Source of the DNA: Bacteroidales bacterium
Lineage (GTDB): Bacteria > Bacteroidota > Bacteroidia > Bacteroidales > UBA932
Reading direction: 5' to 3'
Assembly (NCBI GenBank): GCA_012728975.1
Contig: JAAYDZ010000065.1
Location: 1 to 44,813, forward strand
DNA length: 44,813 nucleotides
This document shows positions 8,922-17,190 of this stretch, piece by piece. The notes under the pieces are model-generated. The model had not been told where the DNA came from. It saw only the letters and a program-made list of their open reading frames with translations, and did no database searches. Every line of letters starts with the position of its first letter. Position 1 is the stretch's first letter. The translations under genes and the position numbers were made by a program.

Positions 8922-10105
8922 TCTGCTTTCATTATGTCAATGGGATTAAACGAATCAATGGCTACACACATTTGCCTTGTCAAAGTACGGTTTATTTCCC
9001 CTATACCCTCAATGAATAATTCCTTGCTGTTTCCACTTACTGCATTAAAAACAATGACTCCCCCCGGAAGTAGCACTCGATTGATCTTATGCAATATTTT
9101 TTTTAGCTCTCCGCCGTGTCCGCCAATGAAGACTGCGTCGGGAGCCGGAAATGATGAAAGATCTGTTTGAAGGAAATCCCCAATAGAGGTCGTTATACCC
9201 GGTGTTCCAAACCGGCGTGCATTTTTGTTCATCAATTCCCTCCCCTCTTCCCTTTTCTCAAACGCAATTACCTGTAGGTGGGGGAATTGCAATTTTGCTT
9301 CAATGGAAACCGAGCCTGTACAAAAACCTATATCCCAGAAAGAGTGCTTGTTGTGCAAATCCAGCATACTCAAAGTCAATAATCTGACCGGGGCTTTTGT
9401 AATCATATTTACTCGCCCGCCTAAAAGGTGGAAGTCGGATTCAGGGATTCCGAAAGGACGCAAACGATCCTCTTCCTTCTCCAAAATGAGGCAATTCGGA
9501 AAAACAAACTCCATTTTAATTACCTCAGATAAAGAAAATGTGCAAACCCGCTCTTTTTCCCTATTGCCCAACACTTCGCCAACTGTCATACGGTAATTAT
9601 CATAACCATATTCCAACATCCTCTCCGCAATACGCGAAGGAGTCTTATTGCGATCCGTTAAAACTCCGATCAACTTTTCTCCCTCAATCAGAGCTTGATC
9701 GAATAGATCCCAGGGACGGCCGGTCAATGAAATGACTTTCATATCGTGATAGGGCAACAGCATACGATGAGCCAACATTTGTAATGAGTTGAAGGTGGGA
9801 TATAGCACAATCTTGGCTTTAGGCAACCTCGCTCTTATTGTATTGGCAAAGCCGAAAAAGAGAGGATCTCCGGATGCGAAAACCACGATCTCAGGAACAC
9901 CTTCATATTGAGAGAAGACATTGTCCAATGGTGTGGTTATATCTATCCATTTTGCACCTGCCGGAAGTAAGTTTGAAATGATTTCATAATGTCGAACACC
10001 ACCGGAAAAGAATTTCCCTGCAGCTATTACTTTGAGAACTTCAGGAGAAAATTTACAGGTCTGTTCGTCCGATATTCCTATAATGTGAAATAGCTGTTTA
10101 GACAT
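8918..10105 (-). CDS. CbiE-CbiT (CobL-type): cobalt-precorrin-7 C5-methyltransferase and C15-methyltransferase/decarboxylase
   Basis: The product has 395 residues. Residues 1 to about 205 are CbiE, a class III methyltransferase: FSGGVRHYEII, VVFASGDPLFFG, YPTFNSLQMLAHR and SLTGRP are family signatures. Residues about 225-395 are CbiT, a Rossmann methyltransferase with the SAM motif FWDIGFCTGSVSIEA and the motif DAVFIGGHGGELKKIL. Together they methylate C5 and C15 and decarboxylate the C12 acetate, giving cobalt-precorrin-8. This two-domain form equals CobL of the aerobic route, but the neighbours CbiD and CbiG place it in the anaerobic one. The start overlaps the CbiH-CbiC gene by eight bases and the end overlaps CbiG-CbiF by four. 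Confidence 0.95.
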   Translation of the reverse strand: MSKQLFHIIGISDEQTCKFSPEVLKVIAAGKFFSGGVRHYEIISNLLPAGAKWIDITTPLDNVFSQYEGVPEIVVFASGDPLFFGFANTIRARLPKAKIVLYPTFNSLQMLAHRMLLPYHDMKVISLTGRPWDLFDQALIEGEKLIGVLTDRNKTPSRIAERMLEYGYDNYRMTVGEVLGNREKERVCTFSLSEVIKMEFVFPNCLILEKEEDRLRPFGIPESDFHLLGGRVNMITKAPVRLLTLSMLDLHNKHSFWDIGFCTGSVSIEAKLQFPHLQVIAFEKREEGRELMNKNARRFGTPGITTSIGDFLQTDLSSFPAPDAVFIGGHGGELKKILHKINRVLLPGGVIVFNAVSGNSKELFIEGIGEINRTLTRQMCVAIDSFNPIDIMKAE

Positions 10106-11513
10106 CTCTGCCGGGCTTTAATTGTTCTGCATCATTGAAGGAGAGTATGGAATTGACCAAAGTGGCTGCCAAACTGCTTCCTCCCTTTCTTCCCTCTATA
10201 ATAATCTTGGGAATATTGGTAAATGGCTTTACCATATGTTTGCTTTCACAAACATTTACAAAACCCACCGGAGCAGCTATTATGGCTGCCGGTTTTGCCT
10301 TTCCTTTCCTAACCAAATCACACAACTCCATAAGTGCTGTGGGGGCATTGCCGAATGCATATAAAGCTTCCGGATGCTCTTCAACTGCAAGACGGACACC
10401 AGCCTGTGTGCGAGTTATTCCCTTTTCTTCAGCCAACTGCGGGATTCTTTCATCAGACAAATAACATTTTACATCAACACCAAATCGCTTTACAGCTCCC
10501 TTGCGAATACCCGATGCTACCATTGTAACATCAGTAACAATAGTCTTAATCTTCCCGCTCTCAAAGGCTTGATATAGCATTTCCACCGCATGCTCATCCA
10601 CAGTCAAGAGGTTTTCCATATCAAAATCGGCGGTTGTATGAATAGCATGTAGCAAAGCCCACTTTTTTCCAAGTGGTATATTGGGATTGTTCAGCTCCGC
10701 TTCAATAGTTCGGAAACTGTTTATCATTATTTCTTGTCCTATATTTTTAACCTCAACATCTGACTTTTCCCGGTAATACCCGCGTGGCGTAATAAATTTA
10801 TTATCCCAAATAAAAGATTGAGTGTTACCAATCAGAATGGTAGTGAACATATCTACATTTTCATCATCCGGATTAAAATCTCCCAAGGTCGTGATATGTA
10901 CACTTTCCTCTTCTCTACCCGCTTGTCGCACATAACCCACAGGGGTTTCCGGATTACGCTCCTTCAAGAAAATCTCTTTCAATCGGTGCAATTGCCAGTA
11001 GCGCCCTACACTTTTAGGATTATAAATAGCTGTAATGAAATCTGCTGAAGCAGCAGCAAATATGCGTTTTTCGATCTTTTCCCAGGGAGTCATCAAGTCT
11101 GATAGGGAAATTATACATAAGTCATGTCCAATAGGTGCCCCAAGCAGAGCGGCTGCTTTTTGAAAGGCACTAATACCCGGCAAAACCACAATTTCAACCG
11201 CACTTTGCCGCTCCTTTTTCATTTCAAATATTAAAGGAGCCATTCCGTAAATACCGGCATCTCCTGAACTGATTACACAAACATTTTTGCCTTGCTCTAC
11301 TTGTTCAAAAGCCTCTCTTGCACGCTCTTTCTCGCTCCTCATGCCAGTGTCAATACAAAGAGTGTTTTCATTCAAATAGAATTGAATGAATCTGAAATAA
11401 TATTTATAGCCGATAATTACATCGCTCTGCTGAATAGCTCGAATAACTGCAGGTGTAATATCTTCTGTGCTACCCGGTCCAATGCCGGCAACAATCAATC
11501 GCGGATTTTTCAT
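10098..11513 (-). CDS. CbiH-CbiC fusion: cobalt-precorrin-3 C17-methyltransferase and cobalt-precorrin-8 methylmutase
   Basis: From the ATG at 11513 the product has 471 residues. Residues 1 to about 240 are CbiH/CobJ: MKNPRLIVAGIGPGSTEDIT, VISSGDAGIYGMAPL, VLPGISAFQKAAALLGAP and ITAIYNPKS. Residues about 262-465 are CbiC/CobH: FRTIEAEL, IHTTADFD, VTDVTMVASGIRK and IAAPVGFVNVCESK. CbiH contracts the ring and CbiC moves the C11 methyl to C12 to give cobyrinate. In-frame ATGs also exist at 11543 and 11579, the latter directly after the riboswitch. I chose 11513 because CobJ proteins normally begin within a few residues of the VAGIGPG motif. It is the first gene of the operon behind riboswitch 2. 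Confidence 0.93.
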   Translation of the reverse strand: MKNPRLIVAGIGPGSTEDITPAVIRAIQQSDVIIGYKYYFRFIQFYLNENTLCIDTGMRSEKERAREAFEQVEQGKNVCVISSGDAGIYGMAPLIFEMKKERQSAVEIVVLPGISAFQKAAALLGAPIGHDLCIISLSDLMTPWEKIEKRIFAAASADFITAIYNPKSVGRYWQLHRLKEIFLKERNPETPVGYVRQAGREEESVHITTLGDFNPDDENVDMFTTILIGNTQSFIWDNKFITPRGYYREKSDVEVKNIGQEIMINSFRTIEAELNNPNIPLGKKWALLHAIHTTADFDMENLLTVDEHAVEMLYQAFESGKIKTIVTDVTMVASGIRKGAVKRFGVDVKCYLSDERIPQLAEEKGITRTQAGVRLAVEEHPEALYAFGNAPTALMELCDLVRKGKAKPAAIIAAPVGFVNVCESKHMVKPFTNIPKIIIEGRKGGSSLAATLVNSILSFNDAEQLKPGRDV

Positions 11514-11579
11514 ATTGTAGTCAATAGGATTTATAATGTGCATTTCTGGCCCCGGAAACGCAGTATCATAAAATGACAT

Positions 11580-11735
11580 TGGCAGGTTTCCTGACTTCAC
11601 TTCAAGAGAAACGCCTTCCCGTTGTCTAACAGTGGCAAGAATTGATTCTTCTCTTTTATTAAATACACAGTAGCGGGCACTGTTTCGGATTTTAACCGAA
11701 TTCCCTCTTATGCAAACGTTGACGACGAGTACATC
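11580..11735 (-). promoter_or_regulatory. Cobalamin riboswitch 2, upstream of the corrin-ring operon
   Basis: The minus strand shows the aptamer in order: GGGAATTCGGTTAAAATCCG, then ACAGTGCCCGCTACTGTG (about 11664-11705), the B12 box GCCACTGTT (near 11627-11636), GGGAAGGCG (near 11612-11620) and AAGTCAGGAAACCTGCC (11581-11597). Two possible start codons lie at or just past the 3' edge (GTG at 11600, ATG at 11579), so ligand binding could directly mask initiation. No intrinsic terminator is visible. Together with the element at 11749-11756 and a plus-strand element at 11769-11776, this accounts for most of the gene-free stretch 11514-11909. Confidence 0.95.
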
Positions 11736-11748
11736 ACCAATATCGCTA

Positions 11749-11756
11749 CAAATGTA
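11749..11756 (-). promoter_or_regulatory. Bacteroidetes -7 element for riboswitch 2 operon
   Basis: The minus strand reads TACATTTG, matching TAnnTTTG, a few bases upstream of the aptamer. Transcription would start near 11742 and give a leader that holds the whole riboswitch. No convincing -33 element was seen. Confidence 0.55.
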
Positions 11757-11768
11757 AAGGATTTTTTT

Positions 11769-11776
11769 TAATTTTG
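11769..11776 (+). promoter_or_regulatory. Possible -7 element for the plus-strand cobalamin operon
   Basis: The plus strand reads TAATTTTG, matching TAnnTTTG, 133 bases before the adenosyltransferase start at 11910. It faces away from the promoter at 11749-11756, forming a compact divergent pair. The leader in between carries no cobalamin aptamer. AT-rich sequence makes chance matches likely here. Confidence 0.35.
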
Positions 11777-11909
11777 TGGCCTGACCGGCAATACTTCCTT
11801 TATATTTTCAATACCGTATCCATTTCGATTGCCCCACTACGATACTATGTGTTGAAAGGCATGTAGTACCATAGAATGATATAACAAATGATATAAATGT
11901 AACAAAATT

Positions 11910-12479
11910 ATGAGACGTATATATACACGCAGTGGTGACAAGGGTATGACACGCATTCATGGAGGAGAGTGCGTCCCCAAAGATGATATTCGCATAGAAG
12001 CCAACGGCTGCATTGACGAATTAAATACCCTCATTGGTATAATACGTTCAATGTTGCCATCTGAGCATGAATGGCAATCCTCCCTTTTCACCATTCAACG
12101 TAATATAATGATAGTTATGAGTCATGTGGCAACACCTTCTGTCATACGAGTACAAAATCCCAATATATTACCCCCCGATTTGGTGGAATTTTGTGAAAAA
12201 ATGATGGACGACCTTACTGCTCAAATGGAAGAAAACGATTATTTCGTATTACCAGGTGGAACTCCGTTGGCAGCTCATCTGCAATTTGCACGTGCAGTAG
12301 CCCGTAGGGCAGAACGCCGTTTATGGACTCTTAATAAGCAGGACGAAGTGCCACAGCTTATCTTACGCTTTATGAATCGTATTTCGGATTTATTTTTTGT
12401 TATGGCTCGTTTTGAAATGTGGCAACAAAACAGGGTGGAAGAGAAATGGCATAACTTTTCATATAAGCGCAAAAAATGA
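11910..12479 (+). CDS. PduO-type ATP:cob(I)alamin adenosyltransferase
   Basis: The product has 189 residues, the usual size of a single-domain PduO/MMAB enzyme. The N-terminus RRIYTRSGDKGMTRIHGGE is the ATP-binding signature (TRxGDxGxT), followed by IEANGCIDELNTLIG, and the C-terminal half has LPGGTPLAAHLQFARAVARRAERR and FMNRISDLFFVMAR. The enzyme adds the 5'-deoxyadenosyl group to the reduced corrinoid cobalt. It is the first gene of a four-gene plus-strand operon. Its stop overlaps the CbiP start in the ATGA pattern, so coupled translation is likely. In a biosynthetic cluster it replaces the unrelated CobA/BtuR-type enzyme. The start is A-rich upstream without a Shine-Dalgarno sequence. 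Confidence 0.95.
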   Translation: MRRIYTRSGDKGMTRIHGGECVPKDDIRIEANGCIDELNTLIGIIRSMLPSEHEWQSSLFTIQRNIMIVMSHVATPSVIRVQNPNILPPDLVEFCEKMMDDLTAQMEENDYFVLPGGTPLAAHLQFARAVARRAERRLWTLNKQDEVPQLILRFMNRISDLFFVMARFEMWQQNRVEEKWHNFSYKRKK

Positions 12480-13975
12480 AGAAACGTAAAAAACTTCATC
12501 CGATTATGTTTGCTGGTACAGGGAGCGATGTTGGAAAAAGTATTATTGCAACCGCCTTTTGCCGTGTTTTTAAGCAAGATGGTTATATTCCCGCTCCATT
12601 TAAGGCCCAAAATATGGCCTTAAACTCTTTTGTCACGCCGGAAGGTCTTGAAATAGGACGAGCCCAGGCTGTACAAGCTGAGGCAGCAGGCATTCCCTGC
12701 CATACAGACATGAATCCGGTATTATTAAAGCCAAGTAGTGAACACACTTCGCAAGTGGTATTAAACGGGGTGCCAACAGGCAACAAGGATGCTTATGAAT
12801 ACTTCCGTAAAGAGGGACGGGAAGAGTTGCGCAAAGAGGTATATGCCGCATACGACCGTCTCTCTCAGAGGTTTAATCCCATCGTCCTGGAGGGGGCCGG
12901 AAGTCTGGCGGAAATAAACTTACGCGATACGGATCTTGTAAATATGCCCATGGCAATGTATGCGGGAGCAGATGTCATCTTAGTGGGTGATATAGATCGA
13001 GGCGGTATATTTGCCAGCATTTATGGCTCATTGTTGTTGTTGAGTCCCGAAGAAAGAAAAAGAGTCAAAGGCATTATAATTAATAAGTTTAGAGGCGATA
13101 TTCGTCTCTTTGAACCAGGCATCAAGATATTGGAAGAGCTTTGCAAAATCCCCGTATTGGGCGTGCTCCCCTACTTCAAGGATATATATATCGAAGAAGA
13201 AGATTCTGTGGCGCTTGCCGCCAAATCCTTACATGCACAAAAGGATAAAATTAATGTAGCTGTAGTTTTATTAAGGCATTTAAGCAATTTTACCGATTTC
13301 AATGTATTGGAACAGGATCCCCGGGTGCATCTATTTTATACAAACAATGTGGATGAATTGAAAAATGCAGATATTATTCTGTTGCCGGGGAGTAAAAACA
13401 CCATAAACGACTTGCTCGAATTGAGACGAAATGGAGTAGCACAAGCCATACTCCGAGCCCACAGGAAGGGCAGCACAATTATGGGTATTTGTGGGGGCTA
13501 CCAAATGATGGGACAGCAAATAAGGGATCCATTTAATATGGAGGGAGAGATTGAAGTGTTGCCCGGCCTTGGTTTACTTCCTACTATAACTGAAATTGGG
13601 AAGGAAAAAGTGACCCGTCAAGTGGAATTTTCACTAAACGGAAGAAGAGGAATAATGAAAGGCTATGAAATTCATATGGGAAGGACTTTGCTTTTGGAAA
13701 ACACTACTGCATCCCCTTTGAACCAGTTGTCTAATGGGGAGACGGATGGTTTCTTGCTAAGCCCTACCTGCATGGGCACTTACATTCACGGCATTCTGGA
13801 CAATCCGCTATTCATAGATTTTTTATTGGAGCCACATCTAAAAAAATCAAATGTAGAGAGCACATTCGATTATAATAAATTCAAGGAAGAACAATACGAC
13901 AAGTTGGCAGAACTTATACGCAGTCATATAAATCTGCCACTGGTTTATGAAATATTGACGAAAGAAGATGATTAA
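12476..13975 (+). CDS. cbiP: Cobyric acid synthase, glutamine-hydrolysing
   Basis: The product has 499 residues, normal for CbiP/CobQ. The N-terminal ATPase part has the P-loop-like MFAGTGSDVGKSIIATAFCR and the CbiP-specific stretch PFKAQNMALNSFVT. The mid-part has EGAGSLAEINL and ILVGDIDRGGIFAS. The C-terminal class I glutamine amidotransferase domain has the nucleophile cysteine near residue 338 in GICGGYQMMG and the catalytic histidine near 437 in GTYIHGILDN. It amidates the b, d, e and g side chains of adenosylcobyrinate a,c-diamide. The MALNSF signature separates it from CbiA, which I do not find in the window. It starts inside the stop of the adenosyltransferase gene and overlaps cobD by eight bases. 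Confidence 0.97.
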   Translation: MKKRKKLHPIMFAGTGSDVGKSIIATAFCRVFKQDGYIPAPFKAQNMALNSFVTPEGLEIGRAQAVQAEAAGIPCHTDMNPVLLKPSSEHTSQVVLNGVPTGNKDAYEYFRKEGREELRKEVYAAYDRLSQRFNPIVLEGAGSLAEINLRDTDLVNMPMAMYAGADVILVGDIDRGGIFASIYGSLLLLSPEERKRVKGIIINKFRGDIRLFEPGIKILEELCKIPVLGVLPYFKDIYIEEEDSVALAAKSLHAQKDKINVAVVLLRHLSNFTDFNVLEQDPRVHLFYTNNVDELKNADIILLPGSKNTINDLLELRRNGVAQAILRAHRKGSTIMGICGGYQMMGQQIRDPFNMEGEIEVLPGLGLLPTITEIGKEKVTRQVEFSLNGRRGIMKGYEIHMGRTLLLENTTASPLNQLSNGETDGFLLSPTCMGTYIHGILDNPLFIDFLLEPHLKKSNVESTFDYNKFKEEQYDKLAELIRSHINLPLVYEILTKEDD

Positions 13976-14996
13976 GGGACATGGAGATGATGCCTACAGG
14001 TATGGCAAAAAGATGAAAGCGAACTTCAGTTCCAATGTTTACAATAAGGTAAACATTGAGGGGCTGAAAGCACACTTGTGCAAATGTATGAATGAGATAG
14101 GGAGTTATCCCGAGCCTGAGCCCTATTCATTGGAAGCAAAATTGGCAATCATAAAAGACCTGAACAGCAAAGAAGTATGTGTCACAAACGGAGCAACAGA
14201 GGCTATATACCTGATAGCTCAGGCTTTTCGTGGAGCTGATACGGCTATTCTCCAGCCTACATTTAGCGAATATGCCGATGCTTGTCTTATACATGGACAC
14301 AATGTAAGCTCTATTTTTAGTCTGCCTGATAAGAAAGAGTCATATTTGTTGTCGGAGGAAATTCAGACTCTTTGGCTCTGTAATCCCAACAATCCTACCG
14401 GAAAGGTTTATGATATTGATCGTCTCCAAATGGTAATTGAGCATAATCCTAAAGTCTGTTTCATCATCGATCAATCCTACGAGTTTTTCACGTTTGCCAA
14501 GACATTCAGTGCCAAAGAAGCTGCAAGTTTCCCCAATCTATTTCTGCTTCATTCCATGACTAAACGTTATGCAATTCCGGGATTAAGATTGGGATATATT
14601 ACGGGAAATCCTGCTTTATTGCAACGACTGCGCAACCACCGTATGCCATGGTCGGTTAATCAGCTTGCAATAGAGGCGGGCCTATTTTTTTTGGATAACC
14701 CTCAGGAAGCACCTATCAATTTACATGCCTATCTGGAAGAGACAAAACGGTTGCGCTCCAATCTGAAAAGCTTGGGGATTGAAGTATTGGAAACACAAAC
14801 TCATTTCATGCTGGCCTCTCTTTGCAAGGGAAAAGCCTCGGAATTAAAGGATTATTTGGCAAAAGAGCATGGAATATTGATAAGGGATGCATCCAACTTC
14901 GAAGGGTTGGACGAGCGTTTTTTCCGTGTTGCAACACAAACGCCGAAGGAAAATGACCTATTGGTGGCAGCAATTTCCCAATGGATTGATAATTGA
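13968..14996 (+). CDS. cobD: Threonine-phosphate decarboxylase (CobD), PLP enzyme
   Basis: The product has 342 residues of the aminotransferase class I/II fold. The N-terminus GHGDDAYRYG and the NFSSNV motif are characteristic of CobD/CobC. Further motifs are VTNGATEAIYLIAQAF (PLP phosphate binding), WLCNPNNPTGKVYD, IIDQSYEFF, and the PLP lysine near residue 200 in HSMTKRYAIPGLRLGYI. CobD converts L-threonine-O-3-phosphate to (R)-1-aminopropan-2-ol O-2-phosphate, the linker that CbiB joins to adenosylcobyrate. Its substrate needs a threonine kinase, and no PduX-like GHMP kinase is seen in the window (see the ApgM-like gene at 18230-19441). It overlaps cbiP by eight bases and is followed by cbiB after eight bases. 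Confidence 0.93.
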   Translation: MIKGHGDDAYRYGKKMKANFSSNVYNKVNIEGLKAHLCKCMNEIGSYPEPEPYSLEAKLAIIKDLNSKEVCVTNGATEAIYLIAQAFRGADTAILQPTFSEYADACLIHGHNVSSIFSLPDKKESYLLSEEIQTLWLCNPNNPTGKVYDIDRLQMVIEHNPKVCFIIDQSYEFFTFAKTFSAKEAASFPNLFLLHSMTKRYAIPGLRLGYITGNPALLQRLRNHRMPWSVNQLAIEAGLFFLDNPQEAPINLHAYLEETKRLRSNLKSLGIEVLETQTHFMLASLCKGKASELKDYLAKEHGILIRDASNFEGLDERFFRVATQTPKENDLLVAAISQWIDN

Positions 14997-15004
14997 GGAG
15001 TTTT

Positions 15005-15931
15005 ATGATAAAATCCATCAGCCTTTTAATAGCCTGGGGGCTTGACCTGCTATTCGGTGACCCTGTTTCGCTGCCACATCCGGTTGTAGGCTTCGGCAAG
15101 ATGATTGATGCCGGGGAACAGGCTTTCAATAGAGGGAACAGGCGCTTTTTGAAAGGGATGATTTTGACTTTATTGCTGGTAGCCGGCATTTTCTTCCTTA
15201 TGCTGGGACTGCAAAAGCTTATAGCAAATTTTTCTCCCCTGCTTTTAATTCTCTTAAATGCGTTATTCGTCTTCTATTGTTTGGCGGGAACCACCTTGAT
15301 TCGGGAGGTCCGTAAAGTTTTCCTTATTGTGGAACAATCGCTGCCTGAAGGACGGCAACAGGTATCACGTATTGTCGGACGCGACACTTCGGAAATGTCG
15401 GCACAGGAAATAAGGAGTGCCGCCCTTGAAACACTTTCCGAAAATCTAAGCGACGGTGTGATAGCACCGCTCTTTTGGTATTTGTTGGCGGGAGTTCCAG
15501 GCATGATGGTTTACAAGATGATCAATACACTCGACTCCATGATCGGCTATCGCAATGAACGCTATAAGGATTTCGGCCGCTTCGCTGCTCGTCTGGATGA
15601 TGTTGTCAACTATCTGCCGGCCCGTCTCACAGCTTTTCTAATGGTGTTGGTGTCAGGAAAATTTTCTCTCTTTTCTTTTGTGAGAAAATATGGCAAACAA
15701 CACATCAGCCCAAATGCCGGTTATCCTGAAGCTGCTTTGGCGGGAATCCTGAATTGTCGTTTCGGTGGTCCTCACAACTACTTCGGAAAGGAGGTATGGA
15801 AGCCCTTTATCGGCACCAATGATCGTCTGCTTACAACAAAGGATATGGAAAGGGCCATCCGGATTAATCGAATGACAGAGTTAGTAATGATGGCAATAGT
15901 ACTCTCGCTAAGTTTCTTTCTCCCCTATTAA
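15005..15931 (+). CDS. cbiB: Adenosylcobinamide-phosphate synthase (CbiB)
   Basis: The product has 308 residues from the ATG at 15005. This start is preceded by AGGAG at 14996-15000, an unusually good Shine-Dalgarno for this genome. A TTG at 14993 would add four residues and is rejected. Family motifs are WGLDLLFGDPVSLPHPVVGFG near the N-terminus, RDTSEMSAQEIRSAALETLS, ENLSDGVIAPLFWYLLAG, VYKMINTLDSMIGYRNERY, GRFAARLDDVVNYLPAR and PNAGYPEAALAG. It is an integral membrane protein with about five hydrophobic segments. It attaches aminopropanol phosphate to adenosylcobyrate. It is the last gene of the plus-strand operon, and its stop overlaps the convergent cobC-like gene by four bases. Confidence 0.96.
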   Translation: MIKSISLLIAWGLDLLFGDPVSLPHPVVGFGKMIDAGEQAFNRGNRRFLKGMILTLLLVAGIFFLMLGLQKLIANFSPLLLILLNALFVFYCLAGTTLIREVRKVFLIVEQSLPEGRQQVSRIVGRDTSEMSAQEIRSAALETLSENLSDGVIAPLFWYLLAGVPGMMVYKMINTLDSMIGYRNERYKDFGRFAARLDDVVNYLPARLTAFLMVLVSGKFSLFSFVRKYGKQHISPNAGYPEAALAGILNCRFGGPHNYFGKEVWKPFIGTNDRLLTTKDMERAIRINRMTELVMMAIVLSLSFFLPY

Positions 15932-16458
15932 ATATCGATGCTGACAATACTCCCATACGGCATTAAAGATTTAAAAGCATCTTCAACAGAGATAGTTTTT
16001 GCATAAACTTGCGCACAAAGTATGGAGCCACCATGGCAGAACAGGGCCACTTTACTATATTGTTTGGTTTTAAGCTCCTCCAGGAAACCGGCAACTCGTT
16101 CATACAAAAGCGTAAACGACTCTCCACCAGTGGCCGCCACATTTAGATGATCATTGTACCACTCCTGCAAACGGGGATCTTTAATCTCGGCATAGGGCTG
16201 CATTTCCCACTCACCAAAATTAATTTCCATAATACGGTTTTCGCGTACTGCATCCGGGTAACCGCAATAAACAGCAAGGCGAGCACATCGGGACAAAGGA
16301 CTTGTATAGACAGCATCAAATGGCTCATAGGCTGATAACGCACCTTTTACAACTTCCGCTTCTTGTTCAAAAGTGGACTTTAACGGAACATCGGTTTGTC
16401 CATAACAGATACCTGGGGCCACATCTACAGCAGTATGGCGAATTAATAGAACTTCCAT
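15928..16458 (-). CDS. cobC: Histidine phosphatase, CobC-like (alpha-ribazole phosphatase)
   Basis: The product has 176 residues, the size of a short histidine phosphatase. The phosphohistidine motif is LIRHTAVDVAPGICYGQTDV. RHT in place of RHG followed by CYGQTDVPL is the usual form for CobC. The second motif is YTSPLSRCARLA, the acidic residues are in INFGEWE, and the distal histidine is in FCHGGSILC. CobC removes phosphate from alpha-ribazole-5'-phosphate or from cobalamin-5'-phosphate in the last step. The start overlaps cobS by 16 bases. It ends the minus-strand operon and converges with cbiB. The assignment depends partly on context since the superfamily is broad. Confidence 0.85.
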   Translation of the reverse strand: MEVLLIRHTAVDVAPGICYGQTDVPLKSTFEQEAEVVKGALSAYEPFDAVYTSPLSRCARLAVYCGYPDAVRENRIMEINFGEWEMQPYAEIKDPRLQEWYNDHLNVAATGGESFTLLYERVAGFLEELKTKQYSKVALFCHGGSILCAQVYAKTISVEDAFKSLMPYGSIVSIDI

Positions 16459-17186
16459 ATAATCAAACCACCTATATAAAATGATAATTCACACAACAGA
16501 AATAGTGCTCCGCAACAGTCGCCCGTATATCCCCCTATTTTCCGCCTCATCAGCAAATAAAGCAATAGAAGGACCGGAACAGGAAATAAGAGTGCTATCC
16601 AAAAACGCAAAGGGAGTAAAAGGATAGCCGGCAACACCCCGGCCACGAGAGCAACGCATATTTCCCATATACGCATACGACTATATACCACTTTAGATTT
16701 GCTCTCCTCCTCTTTTCGCGCATAAGGCAATAGATTTGTTATCTGAGAAGCTACAAATTTTGCCCAACAATCGCCACACAACACCAACAAACAAAGGGTC
16801 TCCAATGGCAATAGAGTCATCTGCATCAGTAACAAATAATAAACAATCAATCCGATCACACCATAGGTTCCAATGTGCGAATCTTTCATAATTGAAAGCA
16901 CCCTTTCACGCGTTGTTCCCCCGCCGAAACCGTCTAAAAAATCGGCCAGACCATCTTCATGCAAAGCTCCGGTCAACAATAAACGGACAACAATAGCTAC
17001 TATCCAGGCCACTGTGACAGGCAGAATATGAGCGCACAACCAAAGAGTCAAAACCATAAGCCCACCCGTCAACCAACCCACCAGTGGCCAATAGGGAACC
17101 ACATACTTGAAAGAATCGGAAGGAACATTCTTGATCCTCCAAAATGGAAGCCGCGTAAAGAAAATGAATGCAGCCAGCAAATTCAT
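16443..17186 (-). CDS. cobS: Cobalamin synthase, adenosylcobinamide-GDP ribazoletransferase
   Basis: The product has 247 residues and is an integral membrane protein with about six hydrophobic segments. The N-terminus AFIFFTRLP is typical of CobS, and the metal-binding catalytic signature is HEDGLADFLDGFGGG followed by IMKDSHIGTYG. The C-terminal RRKIGGYTGDCCGA is the second family signature. CobS joins adenosylcobinamide-GDP with alpha-ribazole (phosphate) at the membrane, where CbiB also acts. It starts four bases after the cobT stop and overlaps the cobC-like gene by 16 bases, so all three are likely coupled. Confidence 0.96.
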   Translation of the reverse strand: MNLLAAFIFFTRLPFWRIKNVPSDSFKYVVPYWPLVGWLTGGLMVLTLWLCAHILPVTVAWIVAIVVRLLLTGALHEDGLADFLDGFGGGTTRERVLSIMKDSHIGTYGVIGLIVYYLLLMQMTLLPLETLCLLVLCGDCWAKFVASQITNLLPYARKEEESKSKVVYSRMRIWEICVALVAGVLPAILLLPLRFWIALLFPVPVLLLLYLLMRRKIGGYTGDCCGALFLLCELSFYIGGLIIWKFY

Positions 17187-17190
17187 TGTT

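Noticed and set aside
9225-10464. Several open plus-strand frames of 60-125 codons across the corrin operon
   Set aside because: All are antisense shadows of CbiE-CbiT and CbiH-CbiC with no family motifs.
11823-11880. Inverted repeat (ACTATG...CATAG) before the adenosyltransferase gene as an operator
   Set aside because: Arms are short and interrupted, and chance matches are expected in AT-rich sequence.
12476-13975. CbiA (cobyrinate a,c-diamide synthase) as identity of this gene
   Set aside because: The PFKAQNMALNSF signature and 499-residue length are those of CbiP/CobQ.
14993-15004. TTG start for CbiB overlapping cobD
   Set aside because: The ATG at 15005 has an AGGAG upstream and fits the family length.
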